DNA from: Saccharomycopsis crataegensis
Taxonomy: Eukaryota; Ascomycota; Saccharomycetes; Ascoideales; Saccharomycopsidaceae
Assembly: GCF_037102585.1 (NCBI RefSeq)
Contig: NW_027043824.1
Coordinates: forward strand, 310,001-374,000
Length of the DNA: 64,000 nucleotides
Reading direction: 5' to 3'
Shown: positions 51,202 to 61,363 of the stretch, piece after piece
Position numbering within the stretch: the first letter of the stretch is position 1
How the letters are laid out: every line of letters begins with the position of its first letter
Notes under the pieces: model-generated
What the model was told of the DNA's origin: nothing
The model's input: the letters and a program-made list of their open reading frames with translations, nothing else
Databases searched by the model: none
Translations under genes and position numbers: made by a program

Positions 51202-52707
51202 TTAAATTTCTTTAGGCCCCAAGTTATTAAATGGCTTTTGTCGTTTTCTTTCATTCCAATGTAAAGTATCGCTCAATCTTTTAAACCATTCATTCTTCAC
51301 CGACATATTCTTCACAAACGCAATCGGGAACCTGCTGGTGGTAATGGTCAAGAAATCACCTGGTTCCAATTCAATCCGATTCTTCCCGTCGAATGAGCAC
51401 CACGCAGGTGATCGAGCATCGTACGGGACCCCGACCCTCAAAATCATCGATTCTGGAACCACTAACGGTCTAAATGATAAAGAATGCGGACAGATTGGAC
51501 TAATCAAAATCCCCGGAATGTCAGGATGCACTAACGATCCCCCAGCAGAAAGAGAGTACGCCGTTGATCCTGATGGAGTAGCAATCACTAACCCGTCGGC
51601 TTCAATGTTGGTGAGCAATTCATTATCGGAGAATAAATCCAACGATGTCATAGTAGAGTTCGGGCCTCTATCAATGACAATATCATTAAACACCGAGTAA
51701 CTAAGTACATTGAAATGGGTTTCGTCAATGGTTCTTTCGGTCAACAATTCGTCAGATAATTCCGGAACTGTGGTCAAACTAATTTTTTCTCCATGATAAG
51801 AGCCATTATTATTATTATTATTATTATTAATATGGTGCTCACAGGTCGAGGAAATCTCGTCTCGTAGAACTTTTTCTGCATCAATAAAGCTGGATTGTTG
51901 GGCAATTTTGTTTTTCCTATTACTTCTTGATCTCATCACCGTACATTCGAACCGGGTTCTGATCGAGCATTGGTACCCATTGTAAATCACATTATACAAG
52001 ATTTCTTGATGATCTTTAAAATCAAACTCGGTTAAAAACCCTAGGGACCCTAAACTGAAAGAAAGCACGGGGGGAATTAATTCTTGGAAAATATAACTGG
52101 TAAACAAAATCGTCCCATCGCCTCCTAAAGTGATGACCAAATCAAAAGTGTTGGGGTTGTAAGTGCAACAATTGGACGACCAGAATTTGATTCTTCCTTC
52201 AACATGCAACAGCGGATCATCTTTGGCAATACCTGCCAAATTGAACTCTTTAATTTTCATAAGCTCATCCTGAATATACAATTCCATTTTCGGACAAATC
52301 CTCAAGATGTACCGGATCAATTTTAAAGTATCCAACACCGGTTCGATGTCGTAAATCTTGGTGACAATAAGGATCTTCTTAGCCTTGGCCTTGACGGTGA
52401 TATGGTTTAATTTTGAGTCGACCAACCTGATGGTGGACACCAAATCGTAAATCTTACCTTTATCATGATAATATTTATCATTGATGATGGACGTTCCATT
52501 CTTAAGTTGGTTCAATTGATGGTTAATCAAAGACGGGACAATGTCGCAAGTATTGCGATATTTCGTCTTGCTTGCCAATGACTCCAGACTGCTCGAGCTG
52601 AATTGCAAGTAGTTATCACCCTCAAAGTCAGTATTAATTGTCGAAGAGCTACTGTTGGCAGCAGACAAGATAGGATGGTGTTTCTGATCGATTATTTTAT
52701 TATCCAT
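51202..52707 (-). CDS. UTR1: NAD+/NADH kinase
   Basis: Phosphorylates NAD(H) to NADP(H). 501 residues, close to Utr1 (530) and Yef1 (495) of S. cerevisiae. The active-site GGDGT has Asp197, followed by FSLGSLGFLTEF, the NDIVIDRG region (FNDIVIDRGP), NIEADGLVIATPSGSTAYSLSAGGSLVHP and the C-terminal SWCSFDGKN-like block (AWCSFDGKNRIEL). An Asn tract (about 296-304) encoded by an ATT repeat on the plus strand interrupts a family-variable loop. N-terminal 90 residues are Ser-rich and unconserved. No mitochondrial presequence, so the cytosolic enzyme rather than Pos5. Confidence 0.95.
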   Translation of the reverse strand: MDNKIIDQKHHPILSAANSSSSTINTDFEGDNYLQFSSSSLESLASKTKYRNTCDIVPSLINHQLNQLKNGTSIINDKYYHDKGKIYDLVSTIRLVDSKLNHITVKAKAKKILIVTKIYDIEPVLDTLKLIRYILRICPKMELYIQDELMKIKEFNLAGIAKDDPLLHVEGRIKFWSSNCCTYNPNTFDLVITLGGDGTILFTSYIFQELIPPVLSFSLGSLGFLTEFDFKDHQEILYNVIYNGYQCSIRTRFECTVMRSRSNRKNKIAQQSSFIDAEKVLRDEISSTCEHHINNNNNNNNGSYHGEKISLTTVPELSDELLTERTIDETHFNVLSYSVFNDIVIDRGPNSTMTSLDLFSDNELLTNIEADGLVIATPSGSTAYSLSAGGSLVHPDIPGILISPICPHSLSFRPLVVPESMILRVGVPYDARSPAWCSFDGKNRIELEPGDFLTITTSRFPIAFVKNMSVKNEWFKRLSDTLHWNERKRQKPFNNLGPKEI

Positions 52708-53024
52708 GGTGTTAATGGAACCAATAGATGGATGGCATTATAGATAATTCATGATAACGATGGTAATCAGCCCTCATCGTTTTTTTGCCTTATGCCACTT
52801 TTTGCCCGCTCCCAGCGCTGCTTAACCTTTTTTTTTGGTGATGGGAAAAAAAAATTATTTCAGCAGCGATGCTTTATTTTCTCCCCTTTAATCTTTTATC
52901 GTTGAGGATAATAATCAGGATAGTAGTTAGTTATGGAAATAGATCATATATTATAATATATGATTAGCACATTGACCAAGCATACCCTTCTTGTTTTGTT
53001 TTGTTTTTTATTTTGTAAATAGCA
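52708..53024. promoter_or_regulatory. Divergent UTR1 / HAD-SAK gene promoter
   Basis: 317 bp of AT-rich DNA with T- and A-runs near 52828-52856. No specific site recognised. Confidence 0.5.
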
Positions 53025-54671
53025 ATGAATCAACCAAATAACTATGTTACTCCATACATCAATGATGATAATGATCATCATCATCATGACAATTCAAAAA
53101 CCAACGCCGGTGTTCCCCTGCTACCCCCTATTCCAGTCGTTTCACAACCAACTACCACATCTTATCATCGTTTGCCCGTCCAGCAAGCTCCATTAGTCTA
53201 TTCTCAAACATCACTAGGTTATTCTGAATCACACCTCCCACCAGCAAACTCCTCGGCCAACATTTTCCCAGATGATATATATGAATTGCCTCTTGGACAA
53301 AAGCTTCTGGACTTTGAAGAATTACATATTTACAATTTTGATTCGCTCTTCATCTCTCCCCGACCAAACCCTAAACTTTTAAGCCGGGGCACGTTGAAAT
53401 CACTCTATTCAGGGTTCAACTTCCCAGAAGATAAGCTGCTCGATGGTGGCTATCCAGTGCCGATGATTGGGAAAAAAATGATGTATAATAATGTGTTTGG
53501 TTGGTGGAATGAACCAATGTTTTTCAAAGGGTTGCTTGCAAAGGGAAGCTCGTCTAGCACCAGTCTTGAAACTACTTGGAAAGAATTGGTGAAAAATGGA
53601 TTTTATGGATTTTTCAGAGAAGATCTCATTGGTGCAATACTCCGGAATACCGACATCGTAAATTGGGAAACCTATAAGAGCAAAGTGAAAAATATCGTGA
53701 TATGCGATCGACCAAACGAACGGTTCGTACCGTTGGTGAAAGAGATTCTCCAATCGAGAACCGGACTCGGTGACATGATTAGCGTGGTAATGTTCAAAAA
53801 AAACATTGGACAGTCAAATTACTCATTCAAAAATAAGATTTTGATTCAAGAATTGACCGGGAATAAGAATATCAAAGCGATATCAATTTACGATGATATT
53901 AAAGGGATAAAAACCTACCAAGACTTGATCATCGAAGGGAATTATTCATCATCATTGATTCCTACCTACGTGGAAATAATCCTGCCGGTATATTACATGC
54001 ACCCAGTGAGAGAACGGTACTTGCTCGAACAATTTATCAATGCCAATAATACTAGAATTTTGACCAGGAATCTTCAAGAACAGTATAGTTTGATCAGGTT
54101 ACGGAAATCGTTCTTTAAAACTGGGTATATCATCAGTGACGAGTCTAAAGAATTGTTGGTCCAATCTTTTGGGAAATTATGTAATATGTTCCCTAGCCAA
54201 ACTAAGGACCATCATTATTATGATCCATCGTTGGTCAATTCGCAAATATCATCAAAACTCGAGGTGCAATTGAATATCATTGAAATTAGTAAAAGTAAAG
54301 TGGGGGATAAAAGATTAGAACAAATTGGGGGGTTTGGAGGTACATTCACTTGGGAAGTGGCGGCAGTAGGATCAATTCAAAATATCGCCTATTTTGCAGC
54401 ATTGAAGCCACAACGTTATTTCCCACGGATGGGATTTCACCCACCCCCGAATTTCACTCCATTCGCCACTATGTACGAGGTGCCGGTGTTGGTGATCAGC
54501 TGCGTACCGTCGTTTGTGGTGACCTCTAATATCCCGTCAAAGATTGATAATTGGGAACCCATTAATTTCCCATTGGAAATTACTTCGACTTTGGGGTTTG
54601 TGGAAATGTTTGGGATTGTGAAGCTAGGCGGTAAGAAGATCAAGGCGTATAAACATGGGTGGAATGAATAA
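53025..54671 (+). CDS. HAD-like Swiss-Army-Knife (SAK) RNA-repair-type domain protein
   Basis: 548 residues. The segment YNFDSLFISPRPNPKLLSR (about 101-119), then GWWNEP (about 159-164), TTWKELV and VKNIVICDRPNERFVPLVKEIL fits the fungal HAD-superfamily SAK family (DTPLF..P.PNPKLW; GWWN; TGR....F). The nucleophile strand reads NFDSLF and the third HAD strand IVICDRP. In this protein the usual LLTGR is CDRP, so phosphohydrolase activity is uncertain. N-terminal 85 residues are low complexity with a His run. C-terminal half (about 400-545), containing GGTFTWEVAAVGSIQNIAYFAA, is family-specific. Function in yeast unknown; RNA-repair link is only from domain-architecture studies. Confidence 0.75.
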   Translation: MNQPNNYVTPYINDDNDHHHHDNSKTNAGVPLLPPIPVVSQPTTTSYHRLPVQQAPLVYSQTSLGYSESHLPPANSSANIFPDDIYELPLGQKLLDFEELHIYNFDSLFISPRPNPKLLSRGTLKSLYSGFNFPEDKLLDGGYPVPMIGKKMMYNNVFGWWNEPMFFKGLLAKGSSSSTSLETTWKELVKNGFYGFFREDLIGAILRNTDIVNWETYKSKVKNIVICDRPNERFVPLVKEILQSRTGLGDMISVVMFKKNIGQSNYSFKNKILIQELTGNKNIKAISIYDDIKGIKTYQDLIIEGNYSSSLIPTYVEIILPVYYMHPVRERYLLEQFINANNTRILTRNLQEQYSLIRLRKSFFKTGYIISDESKELLVQSFGKLCNMFPSQTKDHHYYDPSLVNSQISSKLEVQLNIIEISKSKVGDKRLEQIGGFGGTFTWEVAAVGSIQNIAYFAALKPQRYFPRMGFHPPPNFTPFATMYEVPVLVISCVPSFVVTSNIPSKIDNWEPINFPLEITSTLGFVEMFGIVKLGGKKIKAYKHGWNE

Positions 54672-55210
54672 AAAGAATAAAAGAGTATTTGTGGCCTATG
54701 AATAAGTGAGTGAATTTGGGGCTATTGGGGAAAGGTATAATGATGACGAGTTTTCAAGTGCTTTTTTCCATTGGTTTTTCATGATGAGGTATACCGGTGG
54801 TACAAGAAATTTGTTTGAAGAATTGTATAAATTATAGATGATATCTATAATTGGGATTGAATGGTTGTCACAGATTTGTAAGAGTTGCCGAAGCTAAGTA
54901 TCAACTGAACAATATATCAATGTTCAAGTTGCCAATATTGGCTAAAATAACGCTTAAATTAGTAACATCGATTATTTATCTTTCTCTAAACGATTCATAC
55001 ATAATGATTACACATAATCCACACTTAATGACACCAATAACAAAATATGTATAGTAAATGAAAAACTATGAATGGGGAAAAAAAGAAAATTTGACACATA
55101 ACAAAACGAACAAATAACAAGAAATAAAAAAGATTTCAAAGTAGAAAAAAAAATAGTGAGAAAAAAAAAAAAGAGAGAAAAAAAAAAAAGAGAGAAAGAT
55201 AAAGTATCAA
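54672..55210. other. Convergent 3' region, SAK gene / purine permease
   Basis: 540 bp, very AT-rich, with several A-runs separated by GAGAG just before the permease stop (about 55146-55200). No gene supported. Confidence 0.65.
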
Positions 55211-56917
55211 TCATGCACTTTCTTTGGCTTTTTCTTCTTCACCAATGAATTCATCCTTTGGAGTGACTTCTGTACCATCAACAAGTCTGCTTCTGGTAGA
55301 GCGAACACTGACCAATTCTTCACTGTCATCTTCATCTGCTTCTTGAGGAATCAACAAGTTCAAAAACACGGCAATGAACCCGGTGACGGCGAACCCGGTT
55401 TCCATAACCAAGATCACGGCATTGAGCAACCCAGTCAAACTATGGTTTTCACCTTTGTAACCAAAGAAAGTGTCAAACCAATCGCCAACCAAAGTGGCCC
55501 CGAAACCCCACATCAACGAAGCAGTAAGCACGAATCTATCACGTCTGGTGAATTCCAATCCGGAAATAATCGCCAACCCAGAGCACGCGACACTGGTGAA
55601 TAAGAAGGTGGTCATACCTCCCAATACGGCTTTTGGAATCGAAACGATGGCGGCAGCAAACTTGGAGAAAATCCCCATGATAATCAAAAAGAAACAACAC
55701 CAGTAACCGACAGTTCTACTGGCACATTTGGTGATGGAAATAACACCGTTATTTTGAGCAAAAGTGGACATTGGAGTACAACCAAACAATGGGGATAAGA
55801 TCCCAGAGAGCCCGTCGGCCAAAATACCACCTTGGATACGAGATTCGTATTCAGGACCTTCAACTGGCAATCTTGAGACATCAGAGGTGGCAGTGATGTC
55901 ACCAATGGCTTCCATCATCAACACGATGAATAACGCAAGTAGTGGCAAAACGATTGGTCCGTAAACTCTGAGACGGAAAGTATGAACCCACAAGAAAGTG
56001 GCGGCTGGAGCGATATCAATACCGGATCTGTCGAAATAACCACAGGCAGCAGCAACAATACAACCAACGAGTAACCCACAAATGACGGCCATAGATTTCA
56101 TAATTGGGGCCCCCCATTTTTCGCAAATCACAATCACCATCCAGACCAAGAACCCAAGACCAATAAATTGAGCCGAACCCCAAGTCAAAGGAATAGGAGC
56201 GGTAGCCGATGGACAAACTTCACCAACACATCCAGAGCCACCGACAAGGTCGTTGAAACCAGATTGGATCAATGAGACCCCGATAAGCAACACCACTGGA
56301 CCAGTAACGATTGGAGGGAAAACTTTTTGCAAGAGCTTTGGAGGTAAAAATGAACCGGCGATTTCCAACAACGCACAACAACAGGTGGTACCCAAAACCA
56401 TACCGTAACCGTCTTTACAAGGTAACTTGGTACCGTCTTCACTGACCGGACAAGTGCCGTCTTTGTACATGATTGGGAACGCTTTGGAGACAATAGAGAT
56501 GGTGGTGAACGAGGTACCCACGACACAAAGCAACCCAGTACCGATGCTATAAGGGGTTCCGTAAATGCGGAATCTGGTGATTTGGATGGCTGAAAGGATA
56601 CCAGAGGTGATCAAGGAGCAAGACACGAGGAACTGGGTAGTTTCTGTGTCCAAGTTGGCGGCGGAGGAGATAAGAAGGGGAGGCGACACCACCCCAGCCA
56701 ACATGGCCAAGGCGTGTTGTAAACCTAGGAGGAACCCGAGGAACACTGGCATTTCTGCGTCCAAGGGGAAGAACGGTTGGATTTTGTCTTTGGAGAAGAA
56801 CGGGATTTTTGGGGTGAACAAGTAGAGGTAGTCATAGTCACCGACGAGCCCATCTTTGGTGGTGAATTTCTTGAGGAGCTTGGTGACTTTGAATCTTGCG
56901 GAGGATACAAGAGACAT
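55211..56917 (-). CDS. Xanthine/uric acid permease (NAT/NCS2 family)
   Basis: Proton-coupled purine permease similar to Aspergillus UapA/UapC and Candida Xut1; 568 residues with about 14 membrane segments. TM1 region carries FLGFLLGLQHALAMLAGV (the QHALAM motif). The NAT signature (Q/E/P)NxGxxxxT is QNNGVISITKCASR. The EAIGDITATSDVS motif in TM8 with the substrate-binding Glu is present. A cysteine-rich extracellular loop (CPVSEDGTKLPCKDGYG) occurs in the fungal group. N-terminus DYDYLYLFTPKIPFF and an acidic, Lys-containing C-tail are the cytosolic endocytosis and trafficking regions. S. cerevisiae has no orthologue. Confidence 0.95.
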   Translation of the reverse strand: MSLVSSARFKVTKLLKKFTTKDGLVGDYDYLYLFTPKIPFFSKDKIQPFFPLDAEMPVFLGFLLGLQHALAMLAGVVSPPLLISSAANLDTETTQFLVSCSLITSGILSAIQITRFRIYGTPYSIGTGLLCVVGTSFTTISIVSKAFPIMYKDGTCPVSEDGTKLPCKDGYGMVLGTTCCCALLEIAGSFLPPKLLQKVFPPIVTGPVVLLIGVSLIQSGFNDLVGGSGCVGEVCPSATAPIPLTWGSAQFIGLGFLVWMVIVICEKWGAPIMKSMAVICGLLVGCIVAAACGYFDRSGIDIAPAATFLWVHTFRLRVYGPIVLPLLALFIVLMMEAIGDITATSDVSRLPVEGPEYESRIQGGILADGLSGILSPLFGCTPMSTFAQNNGVISITKCASRTVGYWCCFFLIIMGIFSKFAAAIVSIPKAVLGGMTTFLFTSVACSGLAIISGLEFTRRDRFVLTASLMWGFGATLVGDWFDTFFGYKGENHSLTGLLNAVILVMETGFAVTGFIAVFLNLLIPQEADEDDSEELVSVRSTRSRLVDGTEVTPKDEFIGEEEKAKESA

Positions 56918-57100
56918 GGCGGTGTGTGTATCTATAATGTATGGGTGGTATAGTATAATGGTAAGAGGGTATGTGGAAAGTAGAAATGTAGGAGATGAGT
57001 ATCGCCATATATATATATATACATAATATTTTATATTGGGATATCGTGAAGATCGTCGATACCGGTGTCACCTTATGCAGAGTGGTGCATTCTACTGCGC

Positions 57101-57176
57101 GATAAGAGAGAAATTTCACTTTTTGGTTTTTGTGCTGTTATCGGTGGTTATCTGCCAGCTGTTACACAGTAGATAA
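57101..57176. promoter_or_regulatory. Cluster of four GATA motifs upstream of the purine permease
   Basis: GATAAG at 57101-57106, TTATC at 57138-57142 and 57148-57152, GATAA at 57172-57176. The cluster lies 184-259 bp before the ATG. GATA factors (Gln3/Gat1, AreA in moulds) activate purine uptake under nitrogen limitation, so the placement is meaningful though the motif is short. Confidence 0.55.
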
Positions 57177-57392
57177 CATATAGCACATAATATATAATAT
57201 ATAATTTGTATATGGTATCTATCATCATCGTGGACACTACAATACAGTACGCATATGGTTATTTCCTTTCCTTTTCGTCTCTCTTGCTTCTTTCCTTCCT
57301 TTCTTTTTTTTTTTTTTTTTTTTGTATGTACATCCATCCCCTTTTCTGCCCACATTACATTTACTTTCACTCGCTCCGCACCGGTAATTTTT

Positions 57393-57433
<41 letters not shown>

Positions 57434-57697
57434 GTGCGGCGATTGATTTGATTGTTGTTGGCGATCGTTCATCCCATTTCAAAACGGGGTATTCCGATAA
57501 ATAAATATCAGCATTATTATCATTGTTACGATATTCCTAATTGCCAAAAGACACCTATTGTCAATCATCGGTATTCAATTTCGGCGGATTCTTTTTCATC
57601 TTTTCTTTCTCTTATTCACCTTCCTTTTTCTTTCCCTCTCTGTCTTTTCTTTTTTTATTATTCGCTCGATCCCCTTTTGACATATACCATATCTGTA

Positions 57698-57730
<33 letters not shown>
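57698..57730 (+). repeat. (TAC)11 microsatellite
   Basis: Eleven perfect triplets. Confidence 0.95.
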
Positions 57731-57731
<1 letters not shown>

Positions 57732-57994
57732 GCTTCTACTTATCATATCTCAAAATATTTATTCATTTATATATCTCTATGTGAAACCCCGCTAAAAAAA
57801 ATCGCCTCTCTATTAGCAACAACTCTAAACAAAAAGAAAAAAAAAGTTTTCTCTCTCTAATTAACAATTTGTCAATCAATTGATAAGGAAAGTTCACCAA
57901 GTATCCATTAATTAAGCTTAATTTTCTGGATAAGAAAAAAAAATACGAATATGAAAAAAATTCGCCGAAACAACAACGCCAGCAAAAAAAGAAA

Positions 57995-58089
57995 TGGTCC
58001 CTGGCGGGATCGAACCGCCGATCTTGGCGTAACAATGCTGTGAAAAGCTGTTATTAGCACCACGCCTTAACCAACTGGGCCAAGGGACC
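57995..58089 (-). tRNA. tRNA-Ile(AAU) with a 21-nt intron
   Basis: Minus-strand cloverleaf: acceptor GGTCCCT/AGGGACC plus discriminator A; A box TGGCCCAGTTGG; anticodon stem TGGTG/CGCCA around loop CTAATAA (anticodon AAT); T arm GGCGG-TTCGATC-CCGCC. The mature form is 74 nt and nearly identical to S. cerevisiae tRNA-Ile(AAU). The canonical intron position (after nucleotide 37) holds 21 extra bases, 58051-58031 on the minus strand. Transcription probably ends in the T-run following the 3' end (T7 at about 57983-57989). Confidence 0.95.
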
Positions 58090-59434
58090 TCTGATGTTTG
58101 TCCAGAGCAATATTTTTGATTCAATTGCATTAAATTTGCGTTCCAAAACGGGGCACATAACACATGCATAAATGTGCTTAGACCCCAAAATTGTGCCCTA
58201 CCCATTTTTCACCGATTACTTTTATGGTAATTAGAAGTGAGTGATGGAACAAAAATTATAATTTATCATGTCTCTGTCATTTCACCATTTCTTCTTATTT
58301 GTTGTGTAATTAATCATTTTTTTTTCAATGCAGAAGGTTGTATGGACGCTGTGGAAGTTATAATATGAGATTATCACACCCACAATTTCTCAGATATAAG
58401 TATTTCTTCTGGAAGGTGAACACTCTTAGTGGATATCATACCCCGGAAGCCACATCCAGGGGCCCTAATTGGCTGAAAAACTACCATAAATACTGGATAT
58501 TTGATTTGCCTTTATCATACATAGTTCTTGTAAGAAACTATCGATTCTTATCTTACCCTTCAAATATCAGCATAGTAGATACCTGGACCAAAAAAGACCT
58601 TGAACGAAGATGAATCAAAATACTCCGAATCAACCCAAAGGCGGTTTCTGTGCAATAATAAGGGTCAGCGTAAGCTGAAGAAACTGAAAACAAAGGCTGT
58701 AAAAGGCGTCATTCAAAAAACGGTAAACCAAAAAAAACAAAGAATCTTCTCAAAATATTCCCCGCTTATGTGAGATATATAAAGTTAAATAAAGCTAAAT
58801 AAATCAGAATCTTAAGCCCTCTATTCAACAACGGTAGCGTGTTTAGATGCACTAATAGGCAATAATAAATACTATATGTAATAAAAGGACGAGATGCTAA
58901 CATGTACCTAAATATAATAATGAGAATAATGTTTGTCGAAAGTTAGTGTCTCTATATAATTCATATACAACGACACAGGGTATCTAAAGTCAGTGAAGTG
59001 ATCTACCACAAGTTGAACCAAAGGTCAAACATGAGAAATCCAAATCCAAATTGTGTATTAACGAGCCACAGAGGTTCTAAATAACATGCAAGCCAGGCAT
59101 TGCATGCCGGTCTCTCTAATAGGTGAGTAAAATACTATAACTTTCTCACAACCTCACAACCTCACACTCCTTGCTTTAAGAATTAATCACGAGAAGCATA
59201 GTACCACCATAATGGTACATTTAGGATATAGAATGCTCAAAATCGACAATTATTCACAATTATAGGTTTTGAATCCTACTAAAGAATTTTTTAGGGCACA
59301 AAAAAACCATAGATAAACATTTAGGACTTCAAAAGGACAATAGATATAGAAAATATGAATATTTCAAATTCAGGGTTACCCGGAAATATAAAAAAACAGC
59401 CTTGATGTTTATGAAAATATTCACAGTCAATCTG
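58090..59434. other. Long spacer between the two tRNA genes
   Basis: 1.3 kb without a supported gene. An open frame at 58338-58613 lacks an early ATG and resembles nothing known. Small inverted repeats occur, for example GTACCA..TGGTAC at about 59200-59217. Regions between tRNA genes in yeasts often hold old transposon debris; I find no LTR ends or coding remnants to claim that. Confidence 0.5.
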
Positions 59435-59520
59435 CTCTTGGTGGCCAAGTTGGTAAGGCATCGGACTGTAAAGTTCCTGCAATAATCCGCAGATCGGGTG
59501 TTCGAATCACCCCCAAGAGA
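59435..59520 (+). tRNA. tRNA-Tyr(GUA) with a 13-nt intron
   Basis: Acceptor CTCTTGG/CCAAGAG plus A; A box TGGCCAAGTTGG; loop CTGTAAA (anticodon GTA); T arm with GTTCGAATC. The intron is 59472-59484, after nucleotide 37; tRNA-Tyr introns of similar size (14 nt) occur in S. cerevisiae. Mature length 73 nt. The outermost anticodon-stem pair appears to be T-C, a mismatch. A T10 run right after (about 59530-59538) is the Pol III terminator. Confidence 0.93.
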
Positions 59521-59680
59521 CTTTCTCATTTTTTTTTGCAAATTTTTACACGAAATTTCCAAACATTTGGTACTTGAATAATTTCAGATTTTTTTTTTTT
59601 TGATTACAAATGCAGCAGAATTCAAATCTATGGAACATATATATATATATTTATGAACAGTAATATTGGTATACTCAAGA

Positions 59681-61363
59681 ATGTACTCTAGCGGGTCTCA
59701 CAAATCTATATTATGCTTTCCAGATCATTTGCTTCAGTATCTTTTTGAATTCTTACCCCAAGAGACGATATTGAATGTGATACTATCCAACAAACTCTTT
59801 CATAGCCTCGGTTCAAAGAAACTTTATAGAAAGATTTATCTTAGTGATTCAATAATTGCAAATACTTCGGAATATAATGTTGGAAGACTTTGGTCGGTTC
59901 TCAAAGTCCTGAAGAAATATCGTGATTATTTGCGAGATGATCTCGTCAAAAAAACCATTGATAATGTATTTGATATTGGTGATGTTAGGTACGGAGAGGA
60001 AGAAATTTTACAGATCTTAAATGGTAAACTCCAAAGGTTGATCAGTACCCTTGAGAATTCAAAATCTAACTATAGAGATTTCGTGCAAGAAATATGGATC
60101 GATCAAGATTTAAACTATGAGCTTCAAGAACATTTAATCAAGTACGTGATGAACCACTCTAATTCAATAAGGTTGATTCATAGTGTTATTGACAAGGACA
60201 TCATGTATATTATAAATAATGGCAATCCACAAATCAAAAAGAATTTACAAAGTTTGGAATTGTCCCCAGAACACTATTTTCCAACCCAGATTTCTACAGA
60301 ATACTTGAAGCTGTTGAATGATATTATGGTTAATGCAATTCATGATAAAAACCGACAGTTCAAATCCCTTTCATTATTTGCTAATCCCATGGCATTGTTG
60401 AATTGTATGAATCTTGAAAAAGACTCTAGAATCGAGGTAGAATCTCTTACTTATCATGTTAGAAATGATCGTTTTCCCAACTCCATACGGCAAGAAAATG
60501 GTATGAAATTAGAAAAGTTATCAGATTTGATTGATCCAGAATCTCTTAAATCTCTCACCATAACTTGTTGGATGGTCGAAGAGAGTCAAGACGCAGCTGA
60601 TAAGACATTTCTGGATAAAATTTGGTCAGGTTTTAATAATATTGAAGAGGTGGCGTTTATATCGATGATTGTTGATGAAAGATTGATAATTGATTTTATA
60701 TCCCAGACTAAAAGTAAATTACGAAGATTCAGATTCCATTATGCATTGCCAAGGTATCATTTGGTCGATAGCAACTCTCCGTTACTCAATAGCTTGAAGA
60801 AATATCACGGTAACAGTATTGAGTATCTAGATATTAACTTCCATGATGATGATTATGAATTCTACTGGTATAACATTTTTGAATCTAAAGTGGAATTTAA
60901 CAATGCTGAATTTGATGAGTTTGGCGTGAAGAACACCGGGTGCTTTTGTGATGATTGTATTTATACGAAACAGAGTATCATAAAGGAGAAATTATTTAAA
61001 AATAAACTAGAGGAAATTGAGGAGCAGGAATTTAGAGCTAAGAATATTGGATCGATAATATTTTCCAAAGGTCTAATACCATATACTTTTTCCTTTGATA
61101 AATATCCATCTTTTATAAATGTTTTGAAAATCGAGAATTTCTTGAAAAGGTTTAACGCACTCCATGAAGTGGAACTTGATTTTCAAGAGTTTAATCTAAT
61201 TTATCAAACCCTTATCCATCATATGAGGCCAGCAGTGCAATTTTTCATATCAAGTTTCCCCGAATTGAAAAGATTAGTTTTAAATGATATCCCCTTTATG
61301 ATTGTCGAAACGGAAAGTGATGGAAAGATTGGGAAATCTGTTTTCTCATTGAAGCTGATGTAA
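59681..61363 (+). CDS. F-box-like protein
   Basis: 560 residues from the ATG at 59681 (frame open from a TTG at 59666). An F-box-like segment at about 10-55, LCFPDHLLQYLFEFLPQETILNVILSNKLFHSLGSKKLYRKIYL, matches the LP..LL..IF.FL......LS.V.k.......LY..iyl pattern. The rest looks like irregular leucine-rich repeats, with a four-cysteine patch CFCDDC around residue 427. Likely a Skp1-Cullin adaptor with unknown substrate. I recognise no named orthologue. Its start lies about 160 bp downstream of tRNA-Tyr. Confidence 0.72.
   Translation: MYSSGSHKSILCFPDHLLQYLFEFLPQETILNVILSNKLFHSLGSKKLYRKIYLSDSIIANTSEYNVGRLWSVLKVLKKYRDYLRDDLVKKTIDNVFDIGDVRYGEEEILQILNGKLQRLISTLENSKSNYRDFVQEIWIDQDLNYELQEHLIKYVMNHSNSIRLIHSVIDKDIMYIINNGNPQIKKNLQSLELSPEHYFPTQISTEYLKLLNDIMVNAIHDKNRQFKSLSLFANPMALLNCMNLEKDSRIEVESLTYHVRNDRFPNSIRQENGMKLEKLSDLIDPESLKSLTITCWMVEESQDAADKTFLDKIWSGFNNIEEVAFISMIVDERLIIDFISQTKSKLRRFRFHYALPRYHLVDSNSPLLNSLKKYHGNSIEYLDINFHDDDYEFYWYNIFESKVEFNNAEFDEFGVKNTGCFCDDCIYTKQSIIKEKLFKNKLEEIEEQEFRAKNIGSIIFSKGLIPYTFSFDKYPSFINVLKIENFLKRFNALHEVELDFQEFNLIYQTLIHHMRPAVQFFISSFPELKRLVLNDIPFMIVETESDGKIGKSVFSLKLM

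Larger units (their letters stand above)
56918..57994. promoter_or_regulatory. Purine permease promoter and repeat-rich spacer to tRNA-Ile
   Basis: Besides the GATA cluster it holds two long T-runs (about 57307-57323 and 57399-57432), a (TAC)11 array at 57698-57730 and pyrimidine-rich DNA. Open frames here are built of homopolymers and are not supported as genes. Confidence 0.6.

Noticed and set aside
57116-57795. Several open frames with poly-Lys, poly-Phe or poly-Tyr/Leu
   Set aside because: Built from long homopolymers and the (TAC)11 array; no homology.
57918-58205. Open frame over tRNA-Ile
   Set aside because: It overlaps the tRNA gene on the same strand and resembles no protein.
58338-58613. 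91-codon open frame between the tRNA genes
   Set aside because: It begins at TTG, has no recognisable domain and lies in tRNA-flanking spacer.
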